Of a stretch of DNA of 60,902 nt, positions 30,405 to 39,211 are shown piece by piece. How positions within the stretch are numbered: the first letter of the stretch is position 1; each line of letters opens with the position of its first letter. The stretch covers positions 1 to 60,902 of the forward strand of contig JANXCX010000003.1 of the NCBI GenBank assembly GCA_025059535.1. The letters run 5' to 3'. This DNA is from Bacteroidia bacterium. GTDB taxonomy: Bacteria; Bacteroidota; Bacteroidia; SpSt-205. A program made the position numbers and the translations under genes. Below the pieces are notes generated by a model, which searched no databases, had not been told where the DNA came from, and saw only the letters and a list, made by a program, of their open reading frames with translations.

Positions 30405-33320
30405 ATGCGCTTTCTGTATTGGCTGGGGCCAGTAGGCGCATTATGGGCGCAGATGCTTACGGGTACTGTCTATGATGCGGCTACCGGGGAGCCTCTGCCA
30501 GGCGCTACCGTGCGCGTCCAAGGTACTAACCTCGGCGCCCTCACTAATGAACAAGGCAATTTCTCCATAAAAATAACCCAAAAGCTCCCAGTTTTTCTAA
30601 TCGTCTCCTATGTAGGTTATGACACGGCTAAGGTCTTAGTTTCCGCTTTCAAACCCTTGCGGATACCTCTGGGAGAAAGAGAGGTGCTCCAGCAAACCGT
30701 GGAAATTGTGGACATTCGGGTCAGCCAAAAGCAGCAGGAGTCGCCGCTTACCATAGAAACAATGGATGCCTTAGCGGTCAAAGAAAGCCCTTCTCCTGAC
30801 TTCTACGAAAACCTAGCGAATCTCAAAGGCGTAGATATTACCACGGCCAGCTTAGGCTTCAAGATTATCAATACACGCGGCTTCAATAGCACGCGGCCAG
30901 TACGCACCCTTCAGATTGTAGATGGCATGGATAATCAGGCGCCAGGACTAAATTTTTCCTTAGGAAATTTCGTAGGGGCTTCGGAACTGGATATTCAATC
31001 CGTGGAGCTAGTGGTAGGGGCTCAATCAGCCCTCTACGGCCCAAACGCCTTCAATGGCGTGATCCTCATGCACCTCAAAGACCCCTTTCTGCATCCCGGG
31101 ACCTCGGTAAGCTTCAAGGTAGGGAATAGAAATCTGGTAGAGATGGCCTTTCGCACGGTACATGTGCTTGGCGCAGCGGAGCGCTTCGCCTTCAAGTTAA
31201 GCGGCAGTTTCATGCAGGCGGAGGACTGGCCAGCCGATAATAAAGCTCCTACCGCTCAGTCCCTCGTAGGTCCAGATAACCCCGGCGGCTACGACGCCGT
31301 AAACCGCTATGGGGACGAAAATCCCGACCCTCGCGCCAATAACTACGACGCTTCCGCCTATAGCCGATACTTCTTCCCTGGCCTAGGAATTTACCATCGC
31401 ACGGGGTATTGGGAACGAGAACTGGTGGATTATACCGTCAAAAGCATCAAGCTCTCGGGCGGCTTGTACTATAAACTCACCCCTGACCTCCGGGCCGAAT
31501 ATGCGGCTAATTTCGGCACGGGTACTACCGTCTATCAAGGGGATAACCGCTACAGCGTACGCGATATCCTATTCTTCCAGCACAAGCTGGAATTTCGGGG
31601 CAAAGACTTTTACCTACGGGCCTATCATACGACAGAGGATGCGGGTAAGTCCTACGATATTGTGTTTACGGCTCTCCTCCTTCAGAGCTATGCGAAACCC
31701 TCTGTTCGCTGGAGCTTGGATTACCAGCGGGCCTTTATACCCTACTCAAATATCCTGCGAAATGACCCCGATTTCCCCAGAACATTTGTGAATAATCCAA
31801 ATTTTGATGCCCAGTATCAGTACGTTTTGAATAAGTATCGGGATTCTTTGTGGGTATGGCACCAGCGGGCGCGAGCCTTTGCAGATGGGCCCGGAGGGGG
31901 ACTGGGGTGCGATACCTGCCGCGCACGGCTGGAACCAGGCACCCCTGAATTCAACGAAGTCTTCCAGCGCATTATCTCAAATCCCAGCTTTTTACTTGGC
32001 GGCAGCCGATTTGTGGATAACTCCTCCCTTATCCATTTTCAGGGCGGGCATGAATGGAAAATAAACCCTCATATTACCTTGCACTGGGGCGCTAATTACC
32101 GCAAGTACTTCCCGCGCTCGTACGGGACTATTTTCTCCGATACGCTGATAGACCCGAATAATCCTACCCTGGGCTATCGCCGGATTACGCTATACGAGTG
32201 GGGGGCGTTTTTTCACTTAGAGACGCGCTGGCTGGAGGGCGATAGGCTGCGTATAGGGGTAGCAGGTCGAGCTGATGCCCAGCAAAACTTTGTTCGTGAG
32301 CGCAACATTTTAGACCGCTTCTCCTTGGAAAAGCTCCGCCGGGCTGTAGCCGGTAATTTCATCTATTCGCCAGCGGTGATGATTACCTATGACCTGCGCC
32401 GTTTTCATACACTCCGGCTAGCCTATACTTCGGCTCTACGCTACCCCACCCTCCAAGACCAGTATCTCTACTACAACGTAGGGCGCGCTATCCTCAAAGG
32501 CAACCCCGACGGAATGGGGGGGATCATTCCTTTAGAAAACCTTTACGACTTTTTAGCCACGGGCGACACCCTCAAGCTGAGGCCAATTTTTGTACCAGGC
32601 GTGCGTCCTGAGCGCCTGCGCACCTTAGAAATTGGCTATAAGGGGATTTGGAAAGAGCGACTTTTTATAGATGCCGGTTACTTCTTCAGCTGGTACTGGA
32701 ACTTTTTAGGGTTTCGGCTAGTTTCTACGGTGCCTGATCTTACCACTAATCAGCCCGTACAGATATACCGCCTTTCGGCGAATGCCTCGGATATAGTTAC
32801 CACACAGGGCTTTGCGTTGGGCATTTATTATTACTTTGCCAAAAAGTATGCTTTTTCCGCTAGTTACACTTGGGCTGTGCTCAATAAGGGCGGAAGCTGG
32901 ATGAATGATGTGGCTAATGCAATTAACCGCCTAATAGGTCGGACCTTGCTGCGTCCAATTCCGCCGCATTCGGATCCTATTATACCGGCCTTCAATACGC
33001 CACCCCATAAGTATAACTTGGGCCTTAGCGCGCGCGATCTGGTAGTGCGGGTCGGCAACCGAGAGATTCGGTATTTAGGCTTCAATGTTACCTGGCGGTG
33101 GGTACACGGATTCTGGTTTGAGGGTTCGCCGCAATTTACGGGGTATGTGCCCTCGTATGGCACCTTAGATGCCCAGGTAAGCTGGCGTCCGGCTGCTACA
33201 CCTGAGATTACCTATAAAGTGGGCGGTACAAATCTTTTAGGTCGGCGTTTCTTTCAAGCCTATGGCGCGCCCTTCATAGGTCGCATGGTGTATGCGGGGG
33301 TCTGGATAGAGCTTTTCTGA
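30405..33320 (+). CDS. TonB-dependent outer-membrane receptor with carboxypeptidase-regulatory-like N-domain
   Basis: A 971-residue receptor. The signal peptide MRFLYWLGPVGALWAQ is followed by a CarboxypepD_reg-like domain (about 17-90; LTGTVYDAATGEPLPGATV and VSYVGYDTAKV), a plug domain (about 105-215; IETMDALAVKESPSPDFYEN, the TRGFNSTRPVRTLQIVDGMD stretch, SVELVVGAQSALYGPNAFNG) and a 22-strand-type barrel that ends in an aromatic strand, VYAGVWIELF. No SusD partner is adjacent, so it is a general TonB receptor and not a clear SusC glycan importer. The ligand is unknown; siderophore, vitamin or peptide are all possible. TonB/ExbBD are encoded nearby at 25344-27133. Confidence 0.92.
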   Translation: MRFLYWLGPVGALWAQMLTGTVYDAATGEPLPGATVRVQGTNLGALTNEQGNFSIKITQKLPVFLIVSYVGYDTAKVLVSAFKPLRIPLGEREVLQQTVEIVDIRVSQKQQESPLTIETMDALAVKESPSPDFYENLANLKGVDITTASLGFKIINTRGFNSTRPVRTLQIVDGMDNQAPGLNFSLGNFVGASELDIQSVELVVGAQSALYGPNAFNGVILMHLKDPFLHPGTSVSFKVGNRNLVEMAFRTVHVLGAAERFAFKLSGSFMQAEDWPADNKAPTAQSLVGPDNPGGYDAVNRYGDENPDPRANNYDASAYSRYFFPGLGIYHRTGYWERELVDYTVKSIKLSGGLYYKLTPDLRAEYAANFGTGTTVYQGDNRYSVRDILFFQHKLEFRGKDFYLRAYHTTEDAGKSYDIVFTALLLQSYAKPSVRWSLDYQRAFIPYSNILRNDPDFPRTFVNNPNFDAQYQYVLNKYRDSLWVWHQRARAFADGPGGGLGCDTCRARLEPGTPEFNEVFQRIISNPSFLLGGSRFVDNSSLIHFQGGHEWKINPHITLHWGANYRKYFPRSYGTIFSDTLIDPNNPTLGYRRITLYEWGAFFHLETRWLEGDRLRIGVAGRADAQQNFVRERNILDRFSLEKLRRAVAGNFIYSPAVMITYDLRRFHTLRLAYTSALRYPTLQDQYLYYNVGRAILKGNPDGMGGIIPLENLYDFLATGDTLKLRPIFVPGVRPERLRTLEIGYKGIWKERLFIDAGYFFSWYWNFLGFRLVSTVPDLTTNQPVQIYRLSANASDIVTTQGFALGIYYYFAKKYAFSASYTWAVLNKGGSWMNDVANAINRLIGRTLLRPIPPHSDPIIPAFNTPPHKYNLGLSARDLVVRVGNREIRYLGFNVTWRWVHGFWFEGSPQFTGYVPSYGTLDAQVSWRPAATPEITYKVGGTNLLGRRFFQAYGAPFIGRMVYAGVWIELF

Positions 33321-33361
33321 GCCTTCCTACCTTTCTTTGCAGGGATTAAAGCTCGGGACTC

Positions 33362-33913
33362 ATGGAATTTCTGCAGACGTGGGATGAGCGGCTTCTTTTA
33401 TGGCTAAATCAGGCGGGTACGCCGAAATGGGATGCATTTATGTGGTATGTTACCCAGACATGGGTTTGGGTGCCGCTTTTTGTGGGCTTAGGGATTTGGC
33501 TATTTAGACGCTACAGAAGGCGCATGTGGAAGCCTTTACTTAGCGTTCTGGTTAGCATAGGGCTTACAGACGGGCTTACGGGGCGGGTGCTAAAGCCCTG
33601 GATAGCTCGTCGGCGACCTTCCCATCAAGCAGCCCTTCAGTCTAGCCTGCGTATAGTTCGTGGGTACCGCGGGGGCCTTTATGGATTTCCTTCTAGTCAT
33701 GCTGCCAATAGCGCCGCCCTGCTAAGCGCCCTCTGGGTATGGTGGCGCTACCCTTTACTCCTTCCTATAGGGCTTGGGTGGGTAGTGCTCCACAGTTGCA
33801 GCCGAATCTACTTAGGCGTCCATTATCCTAGCGATATTTTGGCGGGATGGCTAATAGGTGCTAGCTTGGGCTATCTCGTAAGCCGCTTATTCCTAAGGTT
33901 TGTATGGGTCTAA
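33362..33913 (+). CDS. PAP2-family membrane phosphatase
   Basis: 183 residues with about five membrane helices. The three phosphatase motifs are in order: KPWIARRRP (KxxxxxxRP) near residue 79, YGFPSSHAANSAA (PSGH-like, here PSSH) near 109, and SRIYLGVHYPSDILAGW (SRxxxxxHxxxD) near 142. Such enzymes remove phosphate from undecaprenyl diphosphate, phosphatidate or lipid A; the family alone does not tell which. It overlaps the TerC gene by 10 bases. Upstream TACCTTTCTTTG resembles the -7 promoter but is not a clean match. Confidence 0.9.
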   Translation: MEFLQTWDERLLLWLNQAGTPKWDAFMWYVTQTWVWVPLFVGLGIWLFRRYRRRMWKPLLSVLVSIGLTDGLTGRVLKPWIARRRPSHQAALQSSLRIVRGYRGGLYGFPSSHAANSAALLSALWVWWRYPLLLPIGLGWVVLHSCSRIYLGVHYPSDILAGWLIGASLGYLVSRLFLRFVWV

Positions 33914-34824
33914 TGCGATACTGGATACTGGGAGGCTTCATAATCCTAGTGGGGGTCTACCTGCTATTAGACCTTGGGGTATTTCACCGAAAAGTACGCA
34001 CCCTTACCTTTCGTCAGGCTGTCTGGCAGTCGCTTATGATTGTAGCTATTGCGCTGGGCTTTGGGGCATTTGTACTAACCCAAAAGGGTACAGATGCGGC
34101 TTTAGAGTACTACTCCGCCTACTTCATGGAGTATGCCCTGTCCATGGATAATATATTCGTTATACTGCTCATCTTTCGGTATTTCTCCATAGAACCGCCC
34201 TATTACCATCGCGTGCTCTTTTGGGGTGTGTTAGGGGCTATGCTCATGCGGGGCATATTTATATTCGCCGGCGTATTTCTAATTCGTCGGTTTGAGTGGC
34301 TACTTTATATTTTTGGCCTATTTCTTATATGGGCTGGGGTGCGCAATCTTTTAGACTCTCAGAAGGAAGCGCCTGACCTAAGTAAAAACCTACTGCTGCG
34401 GTTCCTTAGCCGCCATCTTCAGATTACTACGGCCCCCCACGAGGGGAAGTTCATTTTAGTGCGTCATGGACGTCGCTTCTTTACCCTTTTAGCTTTGGCC
34501 CTTCTTGCGGTGGAGATTTCGGATCTACTATTTGCGGTAGATTCCATTCCTGCGGCCTTTGGGATTACCCGCGATGAGGAAATCCTTTTTAGCTCTAATA
34601 TTCTGGCAGTTATGGGCTTGCGTTCTATGTTCTTTCTTTTGGCTGCTGTGGTAGAGCGCTTCTGGGCTTTGGAATACGGGATTTCAATTGTGCTTATTGG
34701 GATTGGTCTCAAAATGTTTCAAGGCTTTCTGGACTTTCACATCAGCCCGGCGGCCTCGCTCGCTTTTATTTTAGGCATGCTGGGGGGAAGTATTTTAGTT
34801 TCGTTGGCTTTTCCACGCAAGTAG
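33904..34824 (+). CDS. TerC/Alx-family integral membrane protein
   Basis: 306 residues and about nine membrane helices with the family core motif YALSMDNIFVILLIFRYF (Asp in the membrane) and VEISDLLFAVDSIPAAFG (two more acidic residues, with S-I-P-A-A-F-G-I). TerC-like proteins are thought to move metal ions such as manganese or calcium during protein export, and some members relate to tellurite resistance or pH response (Alx). The start at 33904 overlaps PAP2 by 10 bases; the second ATG (33913) is a possible alternative. It sits in a three-gene operon with PAP2 and a hydrolase, and the reason for the grouping is not clear. Confidence 0.92.
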   Translation: MGLMRYWILGGFIILVGVYLLLDLGVFHRKVRTLTFRQAVWQSLMIVAIALGFGAFVLTQKGTDAALEYYSAYFMEYALSMDNIFVILLIFRYFSIEPPYYHRVLFWGVLGAMLMRGIFIFAGVFLIRRFEWLLYIFGLFLIWAGVRNLLDSQKEAPDLSKNLLLRFLSRHLQITTAPHEGKFILVRHGRRFFTLLALALLAVEISDLLFAVDSIPAAFGITRDEEILFSSNILAVMGLRSMFFLLAAVVERFWALEYGISIVLIGIGLKMFQGFLDFHISPAASLAFILGMLGGSILVSLAFPRK

Positions 34825-34828
34825 AACT

Positions 34829-35656
34829 ATGGCGCGCCTTCTGCCGCATAAGCGTTTGGGGGTAAAGGGCCCATGGCTAGTGCTCATCCATGGGTATATG
34901 GTGAATGGGGGTATGTTCATGCCTGTAGAAGGCGCTTTAGCCCAGCACTACCGGCTTATTATTCCTGATCTGCGTGGGTATGGGGGGGCTTGGAACTGGG
35001 AGGGACCTTATACGCTGAGTCAGCGGGCAGAAGATGTGATGGCGCTGATTTCGGCGCTAACTGAAGGTGAGCCCGTGTGGGTTTTAGGCTACTCTATGGG
35101 CGGAGTGGTAGCGCAGCTTTTGGCCACTCGCTATCCCGAACGGCTGGGTGGGCTTATTCTGGCCTGCACTTTTGCGTATAAGCCAGGTACGAGTTGGGAA
35201 CAGTGGCAAGGGCGTCTTTTGGGACGCGTACTGCGTTTGGTTTCGCCGGCCTCTATAGCTAATCTAATCTATCCTCAGGCTTTTGGGAGCGAGACCTTCC
35301 CGGTAGAGGTAGTTGAGTGGTACCGCAAAGCCCTCCTATCTACGCGGTTGGAGGTGCTTTTAGCCGACGCCGAAGAGATATTCCGCTATGATGGGCGTTC
35401 TCTCCTGCCTTCTATTCGGCATCCTACCTTAGTGATAGGAGGCACAGCAGATTTTATTGTGCCCGCCTATCACAGTCAGCAGATTAGCCAACTCATACCG
35501 CAGGCGCAGCTTATTCTTTACAAGGGCGCTACACATGCGCTTATTTTTACGCATCGGCGGCCTTTTGTGAGGGATGTACATCGGTTTATTCTATCGGCGG
35601 TTCATACACCTGCAGTACCCAATCCGCACTCCGCCCCGTCTCAATCTCCTCAATAA
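34829..35656 (+). CDS. Alpha/beta-fold hydrolase
   Basis: 275 residues, cytosolic by appearance. It has the HG oxyanion region LVLIHGYMVNGGMF near residue 18, nucleophile elbow VLGYSMGGVVAQLLA near 88, an Asp in VIGGTADFIVP and His in YKGATHALIF, which completes a Ser-Asp-His triad. Relatives include esterases, haloperoxidases and lactonases, and the substrate is open. The start lies 4 bases after terC. The C-terminal 24 codons overlap the opposite-strand DUF4294 gene (71 bases), and the last residues, PNPHSAPSQSPQ, look like read-through tail. Confidence 0.85.
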   Translation: MARLLPHKRLGVKGPWLVLIHGYMVNGGMFMPVEGALAQHYRLIIPDLRGYGGAWNWEGPYTLSQRAEDVMALISALTEGEPVWVLGYSMGGVVAQLLATRYPERLGGLILACTFAYKPGTSWEQWQGRLLGRVLRLVSPASIANLIYPQAFGSETFPVEVVEWYRKALLSTRLEVLLADAEEIFRYDGRSLLPSIRHPTLVIGGTADFIVPAYHSQQISQLIPQAQLILYKGATHALIFTHRRPFVRDVHRFILSAVHTPAVPNPHSAPSQSPQ

Positions 35657-36209
35657 TCGCTTCTATAAGCGGCTCTTGGGCGGGGTCATAAGTGAGCTTG
35701 AGGTTAGAGCCATAAAGGCGCGCCGTAAGCTGCCAGAAAGTAGCCTGCAAAAGGCCAGTATAATCTTGTATCAAGCTGTAGGCGTCAATTCCCGTCTCGC
35801 GATGGATAAGCTTGATAAGGAGTAGGCCTTGGGTTACGGTCATTTCGCGGAAAATAGGTTCATAGCGGTCAAAGAGCTCGCGCCGCAGGCGCCGCGCATA
35901 TTTTTTGAAGTCGCGGCGACTTAAGCGGGCTCTTTCATTATCTACTTCGCGCACGATGCGTGCGGCTTCCTTAGCCAAGGGATAGACTAAATATACGTTT
36001 TGCCGCAGCCGCTGGAAGGCGCGCCATTGTTTGCGGGTTTCTGCGATGCGTTCGGCTGGCGGGGCCTGTGCAATAATTTCCACAGGCTCCATGACATAAA
36101 TGGGAATACTGTCAGGGCCTAGGAGGAGACGACGCTGGGCTGAGGCCCAAAGGGGCAAGAAATAGAGAAAAGTTTTTCCTACCTTTGCCCAAATATGGCC
36201 CTGGCGCAT
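35586..36209 (-). CDS. DUF4294-family exported protein
   Basis: A 207-residue protein that matches the Bacteroidota DUF4294 family in its DSIPIYVMEPVEI opening, the helical YPLAKEAARIVREVDNERA segment, TVTQGLLLIKLIHRETG and the end AEPLIEAIIEEIETGRS-like. ATG 36209 is preferred because it gives a signal-like stretch FLYFLPLWASAQ; an ORF reading further upstream is unsupported. Function is unknown; the family has no enzyme motif that I recognise. It is divergent from miaB, and the two coding starts overlap by 15 bases (36195-36209). Its 3' end overlaps the hydrolase gene for 71 bases. Confidence 0.75.
   Translation of the reverse strand: MRQGHIWAKVGKTFLYFLPLWASAQRRLLLGPDSIPIYVMEPVEIIAQAPPAERIAETRKQWRAFQRLRQNVYLVYPLAKEAARIVREVDNERARLSRRDFKKYARRLRRELFDRYEPIFREMTVTQGLLLIKLIHRETGIDAYSLIQDYTGLLQATFWQLTARLYGSNLKLTYDPAQEPLIEAIIEEIETGRSADWVLQVYEPPIE
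36180..36187 (+). promoter_or_regulatory. -7 promoter element for the miaB operon
   Basis: TACCTTTG, an exact TAnnTTTG match, ends 7 bases before the miaB ATG at 36195 and lies inside the 5' end of the divergent DUF4294 gene. Confidence 0.65.
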
Positions 36210-37577
36210 GAACGGGTATTTGGGCAGCGGAGCGGGGCAAGGGGAGAGCCAGCGCCGTATAAAGCCTACATAGAAACCTACGGCTGCCAAATGAACTTTG
36301 CCGACAGCGAATTGGTCGCGCGCATTTTGCACAGCATAGGCTATGGCTTTACTTCGCAGCCGGAGGAGGCCGACCTGGTGCTTCTCAATACCTGTGCTAT
36401 CCGGGAGCACGCTGAAGAAAAAATATGGCAGCGCTTAAAATACTTCCACTCGCTCAAACGTCGGCGTCCGCATTTAGTAGTGGGGGTATTGGGGTGTATG
36501 GCGGAGCGTCTGCGTCAGAAGCTTTTGGCCGAAGCGCCCGTGGTGGACCTAATAGCAGGACCCGACTCCTACCGACATTTGCCCCAGCTGCTGCGCCAAG
36601 TGGAAGGCGGCCATAAAGCCATCCATGTCCTTCTCTCGCGTGAAGAGACCTACGCCGATATTGCCCCTTTGCGCGTTTCTCCCCATAAAGTAAATGCCTA
36701 TATTTCCATTATGCGGGGTTGTAATAATATGTGCTCTTTTTGCATTGTGCCCTTTACGCGCGGGCGGGAGCGCAGCCGACCTTGGACTACCATCGTGGAA
36801 GAAGCTAAATCCCTCGCCGAAGAAGGCTACAAGGAGATAGTGCTACTCGGCCAGAATGTAGATTCTTATCGCGATGGGGCGGTGGATTTTGCGCAGCTTT
36901 TGGCGCGTGTAGCGGAGGCGGTACCCGAGGTCTGGATACGCTTTGCTACCTCCCATCCTAAGGATATGCGCGACGAGGTGCTGGAAACCATCGCCCGTTA
37001 TCCTAACCTGACGCCCTATATTCACCTGCCTGTGCAGTCGGGTAGCGACACGGTACTGGCGCGCATGAATAGGGGCTACACCGCGCAGTGGTATCTGCAG
37101 CGTATAGAGGCGATACGCCGGTACTTACCAAAAGCGGTCATCTCTACGGACATTATTGTAGGCTTTTGCGGTGAGACTGAAGAAGAGTTCAGGGAAACTT
37201 TGGCCCTTATGGAAGCGGTGGAGTTTGATGCGGTGTATCAGTTCATGTATTCGGAGCGGCCGGGCACCTTAGCCGCGCGGCGCTACAAGGACGATGTGCC
37301 GCCCGCCGAGAAAAAAGCCCGTTTGGAACAAGTAATTCAACTTGCCCAAACCCTGAGTCTGAAACGGCATCGCGCCCAGGTAGGTTCTGTCCAAGAGGTA
37401 CTCTTAGAACGGCCAGCCCGTAAAAATCCTGCGGATCTAGCGGGACGTACCTTTTCAGGCTATCCCGTGGTAGTGCGGGACGCCGCAGAGAAGTATAAGC
37501 TGGGCACTAAAATACCGGTTCATGTCACCTCGGCTACACCAGCTACGCTTATAGGCTATGTGGCAAATGATAACTGA
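36195..37577 (+). CDS. miaB: tRNA-2-methylthio-N6-dimethylallyladenosine synthase
   Basis: A radical SAM methylthiotransferase that adds the methylthio group at A37 of tRNAs reading UNN codons. The 460 residues carry the three cysteines of the N-terminal UPF0004 cluster (YIETYGCQMNFAD, LLNTCAIREHA, GVLGCMAERL), the radical SAM motif SIMRGCNNMCSFCIVPFTRG (CxxxCxxC), and a C-terminal TRAM domain (GSVQEVLLERPARK). The substrate tRNA-Leu(CAA), which reads UUG, is encoded at 45884-45967 in this same window. It opens an operon with the activator, lptE, the TPR protein and comF; the next gene overlaps it by 20 bases. Confidence 0.95.
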   Translation: MALAHERVFGQRSGARGEPAPYKAYIETYGCQMNFADSELVARILHSIGYGFTSQPEEADLVLLNTCAIREHAEEKIWQRLKYFHSLKRRRPHLVVGVLGCMAERLRQKLLAEAPVVDLIAGPDSYRHLPQLLRQVEGGHKAIHVLLSREETYADIAPLRVSPHKVNAYISIMRGCNNMCSFCIVPFTRGRERSRPWTTIVEEAKSLAEEGYKEIVLLGQNVDSYRDGAVDFAQLLARVAEAVPEVWIRFATSHPKDMRDEVLETIARYPNLTPYIHLPVQSGSDTVLARMNRGYTAQWYLQRIEAIRRYLPKAVISTDIIVGFCGETEEEFRETLALMEAVEFDAVYQFMYSERPGTLAARRYKDDVPPAEKKARLEQVIQLAQTLSLKRHRAQVGSVQEVLLERPARKNPADLAGRTFSGYPVVVRDAAEKYKLGTKIPVHVTSATPATLIGYVANDN

Positions 37578-38742
37578 GACGCCGCGCGAGGTGGCGCGCC
37601 GCTTCCGTCTAATTGGCGAAGATCCCCTCCTATTGGAAGCCGTAGAGATAGCTATGCGGGTCGCCCCTACCGACGTGCCTGTACTAATTCTGGGCGAAAA
37701 TGGCACAGGAAAAGAAATTTTTGCTCATATTCTGCATCAGCTGAGCCGCCGGCGCGATAAGCCCTTGCTGGCCATAAACTGTGGGGCTATACCGGAAGGC
37801 ACCATAGATTCTGAGCTCTTTGGCCATGAGAAAGGGGCTTTTACCTCCGCCTACGAGAGTCGTAAGGGTTACTTTGAAGTGGCTAATGGCGGGTCGCTCT
37901 TTCTGGACGAGATAGGCGAGATGCCCTTAGGCACGCAAGCCCGCCTGCTGCGTGTCTTAGAGACGGGCGAGTTTCTGCGGGTAGGCAGCAGTAAGATTCA
38001 GAAAACGGATGTACGCGTTATTGCCGCAACCAACAGAAACCTCGTCCAGCTTATTCAGCAGGGCAAATTCCGGGAGGACCTTTATTATCGGCTTAATACG
38101 ATTACGCTTCACATACCGCCTTTGCGGGAGCGGGGGCAGGATATAGAGCGGCTTTTTGATTTTTTTGCCGAGGAGTTTGCCCGGCAGTATAAGGTAGAAC
38201 CGGTGGAGCTAGAGCCAGATGCGGTACGCCTGCTTTATGAGTATCCCTGGCCGGGGAATGTCCGGGAGCTTCGTCACTTGGTAGAGCGGATTACGGTTAT
38301 AGAAGGGGGGCGGCGCCTCAGTCGGGCCCAGCTGGAGCGCCATCTGCCGGCGCGCGAAACGCGCCTCCCCATGCGGTATGTACCACCTTCGTCCGCTACT
38401 TCCTCTGGGATAGGGGCTGAGTCTTCTCCGGGCCTTTACGCCCAATTGGCTAATTTGGAGCATCGCCTTATTCAGCTTAGCGAAGGCATGAATATGATTC
38501 AGGAGCTTCTGCGGGAGATAGGGGCACGACTTATGGCTAGTGAAGTGCCGCGCCTCCCCGCGCCAGCCTCAGCCCCCTCGGATTTGAATTTGGAAAACAA
38601 CGAACAGCGCCTCATTCAAGAAGCCCTTCAGCGTGCGGGCGGCAATAGAAAATTAGCCGCGCGCCTACTGGATATCTCGGAGCGTACGCTGTATCGTAAA
38701 ATGGAGCGCTATGGCCTTCGTCAGACGGTGCGTTCCAGTTAG
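37558..38742 (+). CDS. Sigma-54-interacting transcriptional activator without receiver domain
   Basis: A 394-residue bacterial enhancer-binding protein. The AAA+ core begins almost at once: Walker A LILGENGTGKEIF near residue 47, the sigma-54 contact loop HEKGAFTSAYESRKG (GAFTSA in place of the common GAFTGA), Walker B GGSLFLDEIGEMPLG, sensor ATNRN and arginine finger REDLYYRLNTI. A linker follows (about 260-350), then a Fis-type helix-turn-helix near the end (GGNRKLAARLLDISERTLYR). There is no response-regulator or sensory domain, so it is either constitutive or controlled in trans. GAFTSA versions downstream of miaB are common in Bacteroidota. It overlaps miaB by 20 bases and lptE by 32; its target promoters are unknown. 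Confidence 0.9.
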   Translation: MWQMITETPREVARRFRLIGEDPLLLEAVEIAMRVAPTDVPVLILGENGTGKEIFAHILHQLSRRRDKPLLAINCGAIPEGTIDSELFGHEKGAFTSAYESRKGYFEVANGGSLFLDEIGEMPLGTQARLLRVLETGEFLRVGSSKIQKTDVRVIAATNRNLVQLIQQGKFREDLYYRLNTITLHIPPLRERGQDIERLFDFFAEEFARQYKVEPVELEPDAVRLLYEYPWPGNVRELRHLVERITVIEGGRRLSRAQLERHLPARETRLPMRYVPPSSATSSGIGAESSPGLYAQLANLEHRLIQLSEGMNMIQELLREIGARLMASEVPRLPAPASAPSDLNLENNEQRLIQEALQRAGGNRKLAARLLDISERTLYRKMERYGLRQTVRSS

Positions 38743-39211
38743 TTTAGCCCTTTTACTAAGTGCTTGCAGTTACTCTTTCCGCAGCGGGGCCCTTCCTGCG
38801 GATGTGCGTACTATCACTATCTTACCCCTCACGAACGAAGCCCCCTTAGTAGTGCCTACCCTCACACAAACCCTAGCGGAGGCTCTCCGCCAAAAGTTTA
38901 TTACGCAGTCCCCGCTTGTGCTGGTGACCGCTCAGGGCGATCTGATTCTCCAGGGCCGAATCGTTGAATTCAAACTTGCTCCCATCGCTATCCAAGGCAC
39001 GCAACAGGCTGCCCAAAATCGTCTCAGCCTCGTTCTTCATGTGCGCTGTACCAGCCTACGGTATCCAGAAATCTCTTGGGAGCAAAGCTTTATGAACTTT
39101 GCGGATTTTCCCGCGGGGCAGGCCTTGGCCCAAGTTCAAGAGGTTCTGCTGGCAGATCTCTGCGATAGGATTGCTCAAGATGTGGTGAATAAGACACTTT
39201 CCCTCTGGTAG
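38711..39211 (+). CDS. lptE: LptE-like LPS-assembly lipoprotein
   Basis: 166 residues. The lipoprotein signal MAFVRRCVPVSLALLLSAC ends in a Cys followed by SYSF, the family start for LptE (YsFrg-like). Then come TITILPLTNEAPLVVP, the TLTQTLAEALRQKFI helix and GDLILQGRIVEF, typical of the LptE fold. It partners LptD (27912-30383) at the outer membrane. It begins 32 bases inside the end of the activator gene, and its TAG shares a base with the GTG of the next gene (TAGTG), as in sodB-guaA. Confidence 0.82.
   Translation: MAFVRRCVPVSLALLLSACSYSFRSGALPADVRTITILPLTNEAPLVVPTLTQTLAEALRQKFITQSPLVLVTAQGDLILQGRIVEFKLAPIAIQGTQQAAQNRLSLVLHVRCTSLRYPEISWEQSFMNFADFPAGQALAQVQEVLLADLCDRIAQDVVNKTLSLW

Noticed and set aside
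30405-33320. SusC-type glycan importer (PUL) call for the TonB-dependent receptor
   Set aside because: No SusD gene, no glycoside hydrolases and no PUL regulator are near; kept as a general TonB-dependent receptor.
33328-33340. TACCTTTCTTTG upstream of PAP2 as a -7 promoter box
   Set aside because: It does not fit TAnnTTTG in register (TACCTTTC), so I did not list it as a promoter.
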